Shown here: piece by piece, positions 16,328-28,934 of the stretch
Numbering within the stretch: the stretch's first letter is position 1
Layout: each line of letters begins with the position of its first letter
Assembly: GCF_024206495.1 (NCBI RefSeq)
Contig: NZ_JAMBPQ010000007.1
Span: forward strand, 124,001-188,000
Source of the DNA: Paraburkholderia sp. CNPSo 3272
Lineage (GTDB): Bacteria; Pseudomonadota; Gammaproteobacteria; Burkholderiales; Burkholderiaceae
Length of the DNA: 64,000 bases
Reading direction: 5' to 3'
Notes under the pieces: model-generated
The model's database searches: none
Told to the model about the DNA's origin: nothing
The model's input: only the letters and a program-made list of their open reading frames with translations
Position numbers and translations under genes: made by a program

Positions 16328-16344
16328 GTGAAGCCCCGCTTCAC
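16328..16344. promoter_or_regulatory. Dyad operator between aldo/keto reductase and lysR
   Basis: Perfect inverted repeat GTGAAG-N5-CTTCAC in the divergent promoter region, 13 bp before the regulator start. A LysR-type recognition site is the natural reading; the inner T...A spacing fits the loose LTTR motif. Confidence 0.5.
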
Positions 16345-16356
16345 AATGGAGACACC

Positions 16357-17310
16357 ATGGCCCCGGTTTCCGCTAAGACGTTCGCGCAGCCCGCCATATC
16401 GGCACTGGCGGGACGCCTGCCCGCACTGCTCGCGGTGACGGCTGTTGCCCGCCATGGCAGCTTCACGCGTGCGGCGTCCGCTGCGGGTTACTCGACCTCG
16501 GCGCTATCGCAAACCGTGCGTGCGCTCGAAGCGCAACTCGGCGTGAGGCTCTTCAATCGCACGACGCGCCGGGTCGCGCTGACCGAGGCGGGCGCACAGT
16601 TTCTCGCGCGCGTTCAGCCCGCACTCTCACAGATCGAGGCGGCGTTCGATGCGCTCGACGCCTCGCGCGACGCCCCGGCCGGCACGCTGCGCATCAACCT
16701 GCCGCGCGTGGCGAGCGAGTTGCTCGTCATGCCGCACCTTGCGGAATTCCTGTCGCGCTATCCGCAGATCAAGCTCGAACTCGCGCTCGACGACGGTTTT
16801 GCCGATCTGGTGGGCGACGGCTACGATGCCGGCATCCGCCTGGGCGAATCAGTTGCGCCTGGCATGGTGGCGGTGCCGATCGGCGGGCCGATTCGCATCG
16901 TCGTGGTCGGCTCGCCGGCATACTTCGAGCGGCACGCGCGGCCCCTCACCCCTGACGACCTGGCCGCGCATGACTGCCTGCATTATCGCTTCGCGACCGG
17001 CGGCGTCTACCGCTGGGAGTTCGCGCAGCCGGGCGAACCTGGGCGCGTGTTCGATGTGGTCACCGAGGGACGCTTCGTGACCAACGACCTACGTACGATG
17101 GTGCGTGCTGCGGAGCAGGGCGTGGGTCTGCTGCACGTGATCGAGGATTACGTGCGTGCGCAACTGGAGGAAGGCCGGCTCGTGCCGGTGCTCGAGTCGT
17201 GGGGCGCGTCGTTTCCGGGGTTCTATTTGTATACGGCCGGGCGTGCGCAGTTGCCGCCCAAGCTGCGTTCGTTCATCGACTTTCTGCGCGAGAAGCGTGA
17301 GAGCGCGTAA
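16357..17310 (+). CDS. LysR-family transcriptional regulator
   Basis: 317 aa. N-terminal winged helix-turn-helix at about 25-85 (VARHGSFTRAASAAGYSTSALSQTVRALEAQLGVRLFNRTTRRVALTEAG in pieces) and a C-terminal substrate-binding domain of the periplasmic-binding-protein fold (LRINLPRVASELLVMPHLAEFL). The pattern SQTVRALE is the recognition helix. It resembles the subgroup that commonly sits opposite oxidoreductases and senses small aromatic or carbonyl compounds, but no ligand can be assigned. Ribosome site GGAGA before ATG 16357. Divergent from the aldo/keto reductase. Confidence 0.9.
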   Translation: MAPVSAKTFAQPAISALAGRLPALLAVTAVARHGSFTRAASAAGYSTSALSQTVRALEAQLGVRLFNRTTRRVALTEAGAQFLARVQPALSQIEAAFDALDASRDAPAGTLRINLPRVASELLVMPHLAEFLSRYPQIKLELALDDGFADLVGDGYDAGIRLGESVAPGMVAVPIGGPIRIVVVGSPAYFERHARPLTPDDLAAHDCLHYRFATGGVYRWEFAQPGEPGRVFDVVTEGRFVTNDLRTMVRAAEQGVGLLHVIEDYVRAQLEEGRLVPVLESWGASFPGFYLYTAGRAQLPPKLRSFIDFLREKRESA

Positions 17311-17396
17311 GCTCACGCGGCGTGAGCTGGGGCGATGGGATGAGGTGATCGAAGAGGTGAGGCGCAGTGTACGGAGCGCCGCACGCCGACGATACA

Positions 17397-17434
17397 AAGC
17401 AAAAAGCCCAGTCCGAAGACTGGGCTTTTTGCTT
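17397..17434. terminator. Bidirectional terminator between lysR and tRNA-Thr
   Basis: 17-bp perfect stem AAGCAAAAAGCCCAGTC / GACTGGGCTTTTTGCTT with a CGAA loop. The A/T flanks within the stem give a T-run on both strands, ending lysR (+) and tRNA-Thr (-). Confidence 0.9.
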
Positions 17435-17440
17435 GAATCC

Positions 17441-17516
17441 TGGTGCCGGAAAGAGGAATCGAACCCCCGACCTTCGCATTACGAATGCGCTGCTCTACCG
17501 TCTGAGCTATTCCGGC
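17441..17516 (-). tRNA. tRNA-Thr (anticodon CGT)
   Basis: 76 nt on the minus strand, CCA encoded, acceptor GCCGGAA/TTCCGGC, anticodon loop TTCGTAA giving CGT (ACG codon). Confidence 0.95.
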
Positions 17517-17534
17517 GCGCTTCAGAGAAGAAAG

Positions 17535-17563
17535 ATTATAGGAAGTTGCCGCGAACTATGCAA
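17535..17563 (-). promoter_or_regulatory. Promoter of tRNA-Thr
   Basis: On the minus strand TTGCAT (-35), 17-bp spacer, TATAAT (-10, perfect) at 17540-17535, 18 bases before the mature 5' end. Confidence 0.65.
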
Positions 17564-17581
17564 GCCTTTCCTCGCCTTTTT

Positions 17582-18598
<1,017 letters not shown>

Positions 18599-18771
18599 TG
18601 CAGTACTCCGGATACGCTTGGGGATGTCGCAATTCTACCCGCTCGACTGTGACCGCCCGCCGCACAGCCGCGCAAAATATAGCGCCGGGGCGCGGCCGGG
18701 CTGTCTGGAGCGGCTTTGGGCGCGGTGCCGGGTCGCTTCGCGCCGCCAAAAATAATCGTAAAAAAAAGCGC

Positions 18772-18796
18772 AAAAAAACCGGCGCGAAGGCCGGTT
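18772..18796 (-). terminator. pepN terminator
   Basis: On the minus strand AACCGGC-CTTCGC-GCCGGTT followed by TTTTT, located 68 bp past the pepN stop. Confidence 0.8.
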
Positions 18797-18863
18797 CGTG
18801 GATCGACGCGCGGCGCTGCTCAGGCGCCGCGCATGGTGTGCCGATTCGTGCGGTTTCGTCTGA

Positions 18864-21554
18864 TCAAGCCAGCGCTTTTTCGACGATCTCGCGCACGTCG
18901 CGCGATTTGGCTTCAGCGGCGACGCGCTCGAGCGCCGCGCGCATCGCGTCACGCAGCGCGGGCGTGAAACGGCGCCACAGTTCGAGATTGCGGGCGAGGC
19001 GCGCCGCGACCTGCGGATTGAGCGCGTCGAGCGCGATCACCTGGTCGGCCCAGAACGCATAGCCCGAGCCGTCGGCGGCGTGGAACTGCGCGGGGTTCGC
19101 CGCGCAGAAGCTGAAGATCAGCGAGCGTGCGCGGTTCGGATTCTTGAGGTTGAACGCCGGGTGGCCCATCAGCGCGCGCACCGTCTCGATGGTCGGGTGG
19201 TGCGCCGTGCCTCGTTGCGTGGCTTGCAGCGCGAACCACTTGTCGATCACGAGCGGTTCCTTCTCGAAGCGCACGTAGAAGTCTTCGAGCGCGCGGCGCG
19301 CGACGTCGCCGCCCGTGGCCGCTTGCACGTTCAACAGCGCGGAGAGCGCCGCCGAACGGTCGGTCATGTTGTTCGCGGCATCGTATTGCGCCGTGGCGAG
19401 CCGCACGGCCTGCGCGGAGTCGTCGAGTTCCGAGAGATACGAGAGCGCGAGGTTCTTCAAGCCGCGGTGTCCGGCCGCCTCGGGCGTCGGCTCGTACGCG
19501 CCCGGCGTGACATTGCGCTCATACGCCGTGAGCCATTCGCCGTGCAGCGCCGTTGCCAGTTGCTTGCGCACGAACTGGCGCGCGGCATGCACGGCGGCCG
19601 GATCGGATTCGGTCATCTGCTCGGCAAGGTACGTTTCCGAAGGCAGCATGAGCGCAAGCTCGCGGAACGACGGCGAGAGCGATTCATCGGTCAGCACGCG
19701 TCGGAAGGCATCGACGAGCGCGTCGTTGATTTCGAGCGGGTGGCCCACGGCGGCGCGCCCGGCAAGCGCGAGCAGTTCGCGCGTGGCGAGGCGCTGCCCC
19801 GCTTCCCAGCGGTTGAATGCATCGCTGTCGTGCGCGAGCAGGAACGCGAGTTCGTCGTTGCCGTAGTCGTAGTCGACGATGACGGGCGCCGAGAAGTTGC
19901 GCAGCAGCGAGGGCAGGGGCTTGGCCATCACGTCGGCGAACGTGAAGGTCTGCTGCGTGTCGGTCAACTCCAGCACGCGCGTCGTGCCGTGCGCGGCGGC
20001 TTCGCCTTCGAGGCGCAGCGGCAGGTCCGCACCGCCCGGGCCGATCAGGCCGATCGCAAACGGAATGTGCAGCGGGCCCTTCTGCGTTTCGCGCGCGGCG
20101 GGCGAGCCGTTGGCATAGCCCTGCGTGAGCGTCACGCTGTAGCAGCGCGTGCCTTCGTCATAGCTCGTGCTCACGCTCACGCGCGGCGTGCCCGCCTGGC
20201 TGTACCAGCGCTCGAACTGCGCGAGATCGCGGCCATTGGCGTCGGCCATGGCGTGGCGGAAGTCGTCGCAGGTCACGGCCTGGCCGTCGTGGCGCTGGAA
20301 GTACAGGTCCATGCCTTTACGGAAGCCGTCGCGTCCGAGCAGCGTTTGATACATCCGCACGACTTCCGCGCCCTTTTCGTAGACGGTCATCGTGTAGAAG
20401 TTGTTGATCTCGACGTAGCTCTCGGGGCGCACCGGATGCGCCATCGGGCCCGCGTCTTCGGCGAACTGCATCTGGCGCAGCACGCGCACGTCCTCAATGC
20501 GTTTGGTCGCGCGCGCCGCTTCGTTCTCGTCGCCGCCCGACATCGCCGCCGAGAACTCCTGGTCGCGGAACACCGTGAGACCTTCCTTCAGGCTCAGCTG
20601 GAACCAGTCGCGGCAGGTAACGCGGTTGCCGGTCCAGTTGTGGAAGTACTCGTGACCGACCACGGCCTCGATGTTGGCGAAGTCGACATCGGTGGCCGTT
20701 TCCGGATTCGCGAGCACGTACTTCGTATTGAAGATGTTGAGCCCCTTGTTCTCCATCGCGCCCATGTTGAAGTCGCTCACGGCGACGATCATGAAGCGAT
20801 CGAGATCGAGCTCGAGGCCAAAGCGCTGCTCGTCCCAGTGGATCGAGTGGATGAGCGAGTCCATTGCGTGGCGCGTCTTGTCGAGATCGTGCGGCTCGAC
20901 CCACACCTGCAGCAGCTTTTCCTTGCCCGAGCCGCTCTGGATGCGCTCTTCCAGCGCCACGAGCTTGCCGGCGACGAGCGCGAACAGATAGCTCGGCTTG
21001 CGGAACGGGTCTTCCCATTTCGCATAGTGACGGCCGTCGGGCAGCTCGCCTTCGTCGATCAGGTTGCCGTTCGAGAGCAGCACCGGGTACGCGGTCCTGT
21101 CTGCGCGCAGCGTGACCGTGTAGGTTGCCATCACGTCAGGGCGGTCGAGGAACCAGGTGATGCGGCGAAACCCTTCGGCCTCGCACTGCGTGAAGAAGTT
21201 GCCGCTCGACACGTACAGGCCCGAGAGCGTGGTGTTGGCGGCGGGCGCGCACGCGCCGGTGAGCGTGAGCGCGAAGGCCTCGGGCACGTTCTCGATCGTG
21301 AGCCCGTGTTCGTGCGCGCGCACATTCGCGTAAGGCTTGCCGTCGATCGCCGCGCCGATGAATTCGAGCTGTTCGCCCATGAGTTCGAGATGCGCGCTGG
21401 GTGGCGCGTCGGGATTGCGACGCACGCGCAACGTGCTCTTGACGATCGTACGCTCGGGCACGAGGTCGAATTCGAGGTCGACGGTATCGATCAGAAACGC
21501 GGGCGGCGCGTAGTCTTCGCGGCGGATCACGGTGGGCGTGGCGGTATCGGACAT
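18864..21554 (-). CDS. pepN: Aminopeptidase N
   Basis: 896 aa zinc metallopeptidase (M1) that removes N-terminal residues in the cytoplasm. The exopeptidase motif GAMEN and the zinc site HEYFHNWTGNR with the downstream Glu (LKEGLTVFRDQEF) are intact. The length and the C-terminal helical domain (ALNPQVAARLARNLELWRRF) match the gammaproteobacterial-type PepN. The start is ATG 21554 (MSDTATPTVIRREDY), giving the family N-terminus; the open frame upstream to 21740 is not supported. It is transcribed alone. The upstream region holds a plausible promoter (21675-21704). Confidence 0.95.
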   Translation of the reverse strand: MSDTATPTVIRREDYAPPAFLIDTVDLEFDLVPERTIVKSTLRVRRNPDAPPSAHLELMGEQLEFIGAAIDGKPYANVRAHEHGLTIENVPEAFALTLTGACAPAANTTLSGLYVSSGNFFTQCEAEGFRRITWFLDRPDVMATYTVTLRADRTAYPVLLSNGNLIDEGELPDGRHYAKWEDPFRKPSYLFALVAGKLVALEERIQSGSGKEKLLQVWVEPHDLDKTRHAMDSLIHSIHWDEQRFGLELDLDRFMIVAVSDFNMGAMENKGLNIFNTKYVLANPETATDVDFANIEAVVGHEYFHNWTGNRVTCRDWFQLSLKEGLTVFRDQEFSAAMSGGDENEAARATKRIEDVRVLRQMQFAEDAGPMAHPVRPESYVEINNFYTMTVYEKGAEVVRMYQTLLGRDGFRKGMDLYFQRHDGQAVTCDDFRHAMADANGRDLAQFERWYSQAGTPRVSVSTSYDEGTRCYSVTLTQGYANGSPAARETQKGPLHIPFAIGLIGPGGADLPLRLEGEAAAHGTTRVLELTDTQQTFTFADVMAKPLPSLLRNFSAPVIVDYDYGNDELAFLLAHDSDAFNRWEAGQRLATRELLALAGRAAVGHPLEINDALVDAFRRVLTDESLSPSFRELALMLPSETYLAEQMTESDPAAVHAARQFVRKQLATALHGEWLTAYERNVTPGAYEPTPEAAGHRGLKNLALSYLSELDDSAQAVRLATAQYDAANNMTDRSAALSALLNVQAATGGDVARRALEDFYVRFEKEPLVIDKWFALQATQRGTAHHPTIETVRALMGHPAFNLKNPNRARSLIFSFCAANPAQFHAADGSGYAFWADQVIALDALNPQVAARLARNLELWRRFTPALRDAMRAALERVAAEAKSRDVREIVEKALA

Positions 21555-21913
21555 GGTCGGGATAGGGGCGTGTCGGATCGGTGTGGATCGCTCGGTGGAT
21601 CGGATTGGCCGGCCGCGGCGGCGTGTACGCCCGCCGGGCGCTGCCTGCCGTCGCGGAGCGCGGCGGATCGCCCCATTGTACAAAGGCTCGGGCCGCTTTG
21701 TCCGCCGAGGCCCGGCCTCCGAACTTTCGCGCCGCGCCACGAATCAGTATGATCAGGCCCTGCCGCGCGGCTGGCTGAGCCCAAAACAAGACGCGACCAG
21801 CGCGGAATGCGCCCTGAACGGACACTGAATAAGCGCGGCGCAACGATCGTATCGGAGAGAGCGGCCCCACGACTGCACTTTTCCAACTGAAGCAACACTG
21901 CTACGAGAAGACC
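21555..21913. other. Divergent pepN / lipoprotein intergenic region
   Basis: 359 bp, no gene. For pepN (minus) a promoter is visible at 21675-21704. For the plus-strand lipoprotein gene only a weak TATGAT (21748-21753) without a good -35 is seen. Confidence 0.4.
21675..21704 (-). promoter_or_regulatory. Candidate pepN promoter
   Basis: Minus strand CGGACA (-35), 18-bp spacer, TACAAT (-10). Leader would be about 115 nt. Confidence 0.4.
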
Positions 21914-22612
21914 ATGATGCAAGACAGATGGACCCGCCGCGCCCTCCTGATGCTGGCAGCGCTCGCCCTCACGCTCTCCGGCTGCACGACATATGTGACG
22001 AGCCAGGTGACCGCCTTCTCCGCTTGGGACGGCGCCAGCGACGCCACGCGCACCTTCGCGTTCAAACGCAGCCCTGAACAGAACCAGAGCATCGAGCAGA
22101 GCACCTACGAGCAGTTCGTCGCCAACGGGCTCGCCATGCACGCGTTCCGCCTCGTGCCCGAGCCGCAGGCGCGCTATCTGGTGGGCCTCGCCTACGGCAG
22201 CCGCACCGACACCGTGACGGTCGCGCAGCCCGTGTTCTACAACCCCTGGCCGGGCCCGTACTGGGGGCCGTGGAACCCGTGGGGCGCGTGGGGACCGTAT
22301 CAGCCCGCCTACGTGAACCAGAGCTATCCCGTGTATTCGCATGCGCTCGGCATTCGCATCACGGAAAAGGCGAGCGGCAAGGAGGTCTATAACGTGCAGG
22401 CGCGCACCTCGGGCGACGATCCCTCGCTCGTGCGCGTAATGCCTTTTCTCGTGCAGAGCGCGCTGGGAAATTTCCCGCTGGCCAACGGCACGGTCACGGA
22501 GGTCAAGATCCCGGTCGGCAAGAACGGCGGCGCGCCGAACGAGACAGCTGCGGCTGCGGCGGGTGCGGGGCAGGGCGGTGCGGCCGCGACGGGGAACGCG
22601 CCGGCGAAATAG
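21914..22612 (+). CDS. DUF4136 lipoprotein
   Basis: 232 aa outer-envelope lipoprotein of unknown function. Lipoprotein signal: positively charged start (DRWTRR), hydrophobic run and lipobox LSGC, giving a lipidated Cys at about residue 24. The mature part shows the DUF4136 pattern (TFAF..., QARYLVGLAYG, GIRITEKASGKEVYNVQA). An unusual internal Trp/Pro/Gly-rich loop (PWPGPYWGPWNPWGAWGP) lies at about 112-130. The C-terminus is a low-complexity Ala/Gly tail. It stands between pepN and guaD with its own terminator, so it is probably monocistronic. Confidence 0.8.
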   Translation: MMQDRWTRRALLMLAALALTLSGCTTYVTSQVTAFSAWDGASDATRTFAFKRSPEQNQSIEQSTYEQFVANGLAMHAFRLVPEPQARYLVGLAYGSRTDTVTVAQPVFYNPWPGPYWGPWNPWGAWGPYQPAYVNQSYPVYSHALGIRITEKASGKEVYNVQARTSGDDPSLVRVMPFLVQSALGNFPLANGTVTEVKIPVGKNGGAPNETAAAAAGAGQGGAAATGNAPAK

Positions 22613-22643
22613 GCACGTGTCGTCGTGCCCGCCCAACGAACGA

Positions 22644-22677
22644 CGCGCCGGGCCTTGTGTCCGGCGCGTTTTTTTAT
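22644..22677 (+). terminator. Terminator of the DUF4136 gene
   Basis: 9-bp stem ACGCGCCGG/CCGGCGCGT, 9-base loop, T7 tail. Confidence 0.85.
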
Positions 22678-22721
22678 GCCATGTGCAACAGCACGTCAGA
22701 ACCCCACGCTGGGCGGGACTT

Positions 22722-24029
22722 TCAGCGGCGCGCGCTCTCGCGGCTATGCACGCGCTTGCCTGCCGCGTAGGTCTCGAACACGGCGCGGTCGTCGCCGAGC
22801 AGGGCGAGCGCGAACAGCAACTCCTCCAGCGACTCGGCGCGCGCCGTGCGCCGTGCGAGCAGCGGCGTGGCCTGCGCATCGAGCACGACGAAGTCCGCTT
22901 CGCTGCCGGGCGCGAGCGTGCCGATCTTGTCGGCGAGATCGAGCGCCTGCGCCGCGCCCGCCGTCGCGAGCCAGAACATGCGCGTGGCCGTGAGGTGGTG
23001 GCCGCCCATGCGCGCGACCTTGTGCGCCTCGTTCATGGTTTGCAGCATGGAGAACGAGGTGCCGCCGCCCACGTCGGTGGCGAGCGTGACGGGCATCGAC
23101 GATTCGGCCGCCTTGTCGAAGTCGAACAGGCCGCTGCCAAGGAACAGGTTCGAGGTCGGGCAGTGCGCGGCGACCGAGCCCGTATGCGCCATGCGGCGGC
23201 GGTCTTCGTCGTCGAGCCAGATGCAGTGCCCATACACGGCCCGCTTACGCAGGAGTCCATAGTGATCGTACACGTCGAGGTAGCTGCGATGGCCAGGGAA
23301 CAGTTCCTTGACCCACTTCACCTCGTCCGGGTTCTCGGCCACGTGGCTCTGGATGAAGACGTCGCCATGCGCCTTCGCGAGCGCGCCGCACGCTTCGAGC
23401 TGCGCCTCGGTCGAGGTGGGCGCGAAGCGCGGCGTGAGCGCGTACATCTGGCGCCCGCGGTTGTGCCAGCGCCCGATTAGCTCGGCGCTGTCGTCGTAGC
23501 CGGTTTGCGGCGTGTCGCGCAGGAACTCGGGGCAATGTCGGTCCATCAGCACCTTGCCCGCGACCATGCGCAGGTTCTTCGCTTCGCTTGCGGTAAAGAG
23601 CGCGTCGGCGGACTGCTTGTGCACGGTGCAGTACACGAGCGCCGTGGTCGTGCCGCAGGCGAGCAGTTCGTCGACGAAAAAGCGCGCCGTGTCCTGCGCC
23701 ACCGCTTCGTTTTCGAAGCCGCGCTCGGTCGGGAAGGTGTACGTGTCGAGCCACGGCAGCAGACCTGGCGCGGGCGAGGCGATCATGTCCGTCTGCGGAT
23801 AGTGGATGTGCGTGTCGATGAAGCCCGGCACGATCAGCTTGTCGCGCAGATTGTGAACCGTCGCGCTTTCATCGACGCGCGACTTGAGCGCGGACCACGC
23901 GCCCGAGGCGACCACGTGGCCGTCTTCGACGATCACGACGCCGTCTTCGTCAAAGACAGCGGCGTCGGACGATTGCGCAGGGTCGCCGGTGAACGTCAAC
24001 AGTTTTGCGCGGTAAGCCGATTGAGTCAT
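22722..24029 (-). CDS. guaD: Guanine deaminase
   Basis: 435 aa. Hydrolytic deamination of guanine to xanthine. Amidohydrolase zinc site PGFIDTHIHYPQ near residue 70, later metal ligands in FIQSHVAE and YGHCIWLDDEDR, and DVGGGTSFSMLQT for the second Asp. The substrate region TFPTERGFENEAVA is typical of GuaD. Ribosome site CGGAGA about 10 bases before ATG 24029. It is the last of five co-directional purine genes (xdhABC, adenine deaminase, guaD). The 244-bp gap to the gene before it leaves room for a separate promoter. Confidence 0.95.
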   Translation of the reverse strand: MTQSAYRAKLLTFTGDPAQSSDAAVFDEDGVVIVEDGHVVASGAWSALKSRVDESATVHNLRDKLIVPGFIDTHIHYPQTDMIASPAPGLLPWLDTYTFPTERGFENEAVAQDTARFFVDELLACGTTTALVYCTVHKQSADALFTASEAKNLRMVAGKVLMDRHCPEFLRDTPQTGYDDSAELIGRWHNRGRQMYALTPRFAPTSTEAQLEACGALAKAHGDVFIQSHVAENPDEVKWVKELFPGHRSYLDVYDHYGLLRKRAVYGHCIWLDDEDRRRMAHTGSVAAHCPTSNLFLGSGLFDFDKAAESSMPVTLATDVGGGTSFSMLQTMNEAHKVARMGGHHLTATRMFWLATAGAAQALDLADKIGTLAPGSEADFVVLDAQATPLLARRTARAESLEELLFALALLGDDRAVFETYAAGKRVHSRESARR

Positions 24030-24273
24030 GGGAACTTCGTCTCCGATAAATTCAGGTATTCGTCCAATGCATGCCCCGCATCGCGCGTGCCGCTCCTGAA
24101 CGTGTCGACCAGAGTTGGCGCTTCAGCGCTTACTCCGGTCCCATGCCAGAAGGGCACGCGCGAGAGGGCCCACGCTCCGGCGCTCGCGCGCTGGACCGGA
24201 TCGGTGTGACAGCCCGGGTTGGGGCTTGCTGTGCGGACGAGTTCGCTTTTTAGTCTGCGCCAGAGTTCACGCC

Positions 24274-26431
<2,158 letters not shown>

Positions 26432-26549
26432 CTGGCGCTTCTCCCTACGGGGCGGCACGTTCTTGCCTGTGCCGCCGGTTAATCTTCGTGGCTTCGCGCG
26501 GGCTGCGCTTCGCGGTTGGAGTGTGCGAAGCGCCGGCCGGTTCGCGCGG

Positions 26550-28934
26550 TCAGTTCATTTTGCGGCTGTTTGCCTGCAGCGCATCCAACGCATCGAGAAT
26601 CGCTTCAGGCGTCGCGGGCGCACGCAGCGGCGCGGCCTCGCGCGCCTCGGGCACCGCCGCGCCCACGGCGTCGCGAATCGCGAGAAACACCGAGAACGGC
26701 AACAGCAGGGGCGGTTCGCCCACGGCCTTCGAGCGGAACACCGTCGCCTCGACGTTGTCGTTGCCGCCGCTGCGATAGAGCTTCACGTTGAATGCCTCGG
26801 GCGTGTCGCTCACCGCCGGAATCTTGTAGGTGGACGGCGCATGCGTCATGAGCCGCCCGTCGCGGTTCCACCAAAGCTCCTCGGTGGTGAGCCAGCCCAT
26901 GCCCTGAATGAAGCCGCCTTCCACCTGGCCGAGATCGATGGCCGGATTGATCGACTGGCCCGCGTCGTGCAGCACGTCGGCGCGCACGAGCTTCCATTCG
27001 CCCGTGAGCGTATCGACGACCACTTCGGATACCGCCGCGCCATAGGCGAAGTAGTAGAACGGATGGCCGGTCAGCGTGCGTGCGTCCCAATGCACTTTTG
27101 GCGTGGCGTAGAAGCCATCGGACCACAGTTGCACACGCTTCATGTAGGCGAGTTCGACGAATTCGCCAAAGGCGATTGCCGTGCCGTTCGCTCGCACCAG
27201 GCCATCGTCGAACACAACGTCTTCGGCCGCGCCGCCGTATTGTGCAGCCGCGAACGCCGCGAGGCGCGCGCGGATCGTGAGCGCTGCGTCTTCGGCGGCC
27301 TTGCCGTTGAGGTCGCTGCCCGTGGAGGCGGCCGTCGCCGACGTATTGGCGACCTTCGAGGTATCGGCGGCGCTCACGCGCACGCGTGCGAGCGGCAAGC
27401 CGAGCGTGCCCGCCACGACCTGCGCGACCTTGGTGTTGAGCCCCTGGCCCATTTCGGTGCCGCCGTGATTCACGAGCACCGAGCCATCGCGGTACACATG
27501 CACGAGCGCGCCCGCCTGGTTCAGATGCGGCACGTTGAACGAGATGCCGAACTTGACCGGCGTGAGCGCCAGGCCGCGCTTGAGCACGGGGCTCGAGCGG
27601 TTGTACGCGGCGATGGCCGCGCGACGCTCGTGATAGCGGCTCGACGCGAGCAGTTCGTCGGTGAGCGGCGCGAGCACGTTGTCCTCCACGCGCTGGCCGT
27701 ACGGCGTGATGTCACGCTCGCCGATACCGTAGTAGTTCGCGCGCCGCACATCGAGCGGATCGCGGCCCAGCGCCCTCGCGATCTCGTCGAGCATCACCTC
27801 CATCACGAGCGCGCCTTGCGGGCCGCCGAAGCCGCGAAACGCGGTGTTCGACTGCGTGTTCGTCTTGCAGCAGAGCGCGACGATTTCGACATCCGGAAGA
27901 TAGTAGGCGTTGTCGAAGTGACATACCGCGCGCGTGGCGACCGCGCCCGAAAGATCGGCGGAATAGCCCGCGCGCAGCGCGATCTCCACGCGCGCGCCGA
28001 GCAGCCGTCCTGCGTCGTCGTAGCCCGCTTCGTAGGTGTAGCGCGCATCGTGGCGCTTGCCCGTGATCATGAAGTCGTCGTCGCGATCCGCGCGCAGCTT
28101 CACTGGGCGCTGCAGCTTGTGCGCCGCGAGCGCGGCGACGCACGCGAACAGCGCCGACTGCGATTCCTTGCCGCCGAAGCCGCCGCCCATGCGCCGGCAT
28201 TCGCAACTCACGCGATGTGCGGACCAGCCGAGCAGATGCGCGACGACCTGCTGCATTTCGCTCGGATGCTGCGTCGAGCTGTAGACGAGCATGCCGGTCT
28301 GCTCTTGCGGGAGCGCGTAGGCCACCTGGCCTTCGAGATAGAACTGTTCCTGACCGCCCACGGCAAACGTGCCCGCGAGGCGATGCGGCGCAGCGGCGAG
28401 CGCAGCATCGGGCGCGCCGCGCATGAGACGCAGCGGCGGCAGCACGTAGTGCTGGCGCGTGCGCGCCTCTTCGATGGTAAGAACCGGCTCGAGCGGCGCG
28501 TAGCGAACGACGTCTTCGCTCTGCGCGAGCGCCGCGGCGCGGCGCGCGAGTTCGTGGCTCGTGGCGATCACCGCGAACACGGGTTGCCCGAGATACTGCA
28601 CGACTTCGCTCGCGAGCACCGGATCGTCGTGCACGACCGGGCCGCAGTCGTTCTCGCCGGGGATGTCGGCGGCGGTCAGCACCGCAAGCACGCCCGGCGA
28701 CGAGCGCACGCGGTCGAGATCCAGCGCGACGATGCGCGCGTGCGCATGGCGCGCAAGGCCGAGCGCCGCGTGCACGGTGCCATGCAGTTCGGGGATGTCG
28801 TCGGTGTAGCGCGCCTCGCCGCTCACGTGCGCATCGGCGGATTCGTGCGGCAGCGGCGCGCCGAGCGCGCGCTCGTGGGCGTGCACATCGCCTTTCTGCG
28901 GGCGCATGACGAGCGCTTCGGCCTGATCGTTCAT
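26550..28934 (-). CDS. xdhB: Xanthine dehydrogenase, molybdenum subunit
   Basis: 794 aa. Large molybdopterin subunit of the two-subunit bacterial xanthine dehydrogenase that oxidises hypoxanthine and xanthine to urate. Conserved cofactor and active-site blocks: RMGGGFGGKESQ, AFRGFGGPQGALVME, GTEMGQGLNTKVAQV and the GEPPLLLP motif holding the active-site Glu. Start ATG 28934 follows GGAG and overlaps the xdhA stop by ATGA, so the two are translationally coupled. Full length, no disruption. Confidence 0.95.
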   Translation of the reverse strand: MNDQAEALVMRPQKGDVHAHERALGAPLPHESADAHVSGEARYTDDIPELHGTVHAALGLARHAHARIVALDLDRVRSSPGVLAVLTAADIPGENDCGPVVHDDPVLASEVVQYLGQPVFAVIATSHELARRAAALAQSEDVVRYAPLEPVLTIEEARTRQHYVLPPLRLMRGAPDAALAAAPHRLAGTFAVGGQEQFYLEGQVAYALPQEQTGMLVYSSTQHPSEMQQVVAHLLGWSAHRVSCECRRMGGGFGGKESQSALFACVAALAAHKLQRPVKLRADRDDDFMITGKRHDARYTYEAGYDDAGRLLGARVEIALRAGYSADLSGAVATRAVCHFDNAYYLPDVEIVALCCKTNTQSNTAFRGFGGPQGALVMEVMLDEIARALGRDPLDVRRANYYGIGERDITPYGQRVEDNVLAPLTDELLASSRYHERRAAIAAYNRSSPVLKRGLALTPVKFGISFNVPHLNQAGALVHVYRDGSVLVNHGGTEMGQGLNTKVAQVVAGTLGLPLARVRVSAADTSKVANTSATAASTGSDLNGKAAEDAALTIRARLAAFAAAQYGGAAEDVVFDDGLVRANGTAIAFGEFVELAYMKRVQLWSDGFYATPKVHWDARTLTGHPFYYFAYGAAVSEVVVDTLTGEWKLVRADVLHDAGQSINPAIDLGQVEGGFIQGMGWLTTEELWWNRDGRLMTHAPSTYKIPAVSDTPEAFNVKLYRSGGNDNVEATVFRSKAVGEPPLLLPFSVFLAIRDAVGAAVPEAREAAPLRAPATPEAILDALDALQANSRKMN

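Noticed and set aside
24030..24273. Possible small gene between adenine deaminase and guaD
   Set aside because: An open minus-strand stretch exists but has no start codon with a ribosome site and no recognisable content.
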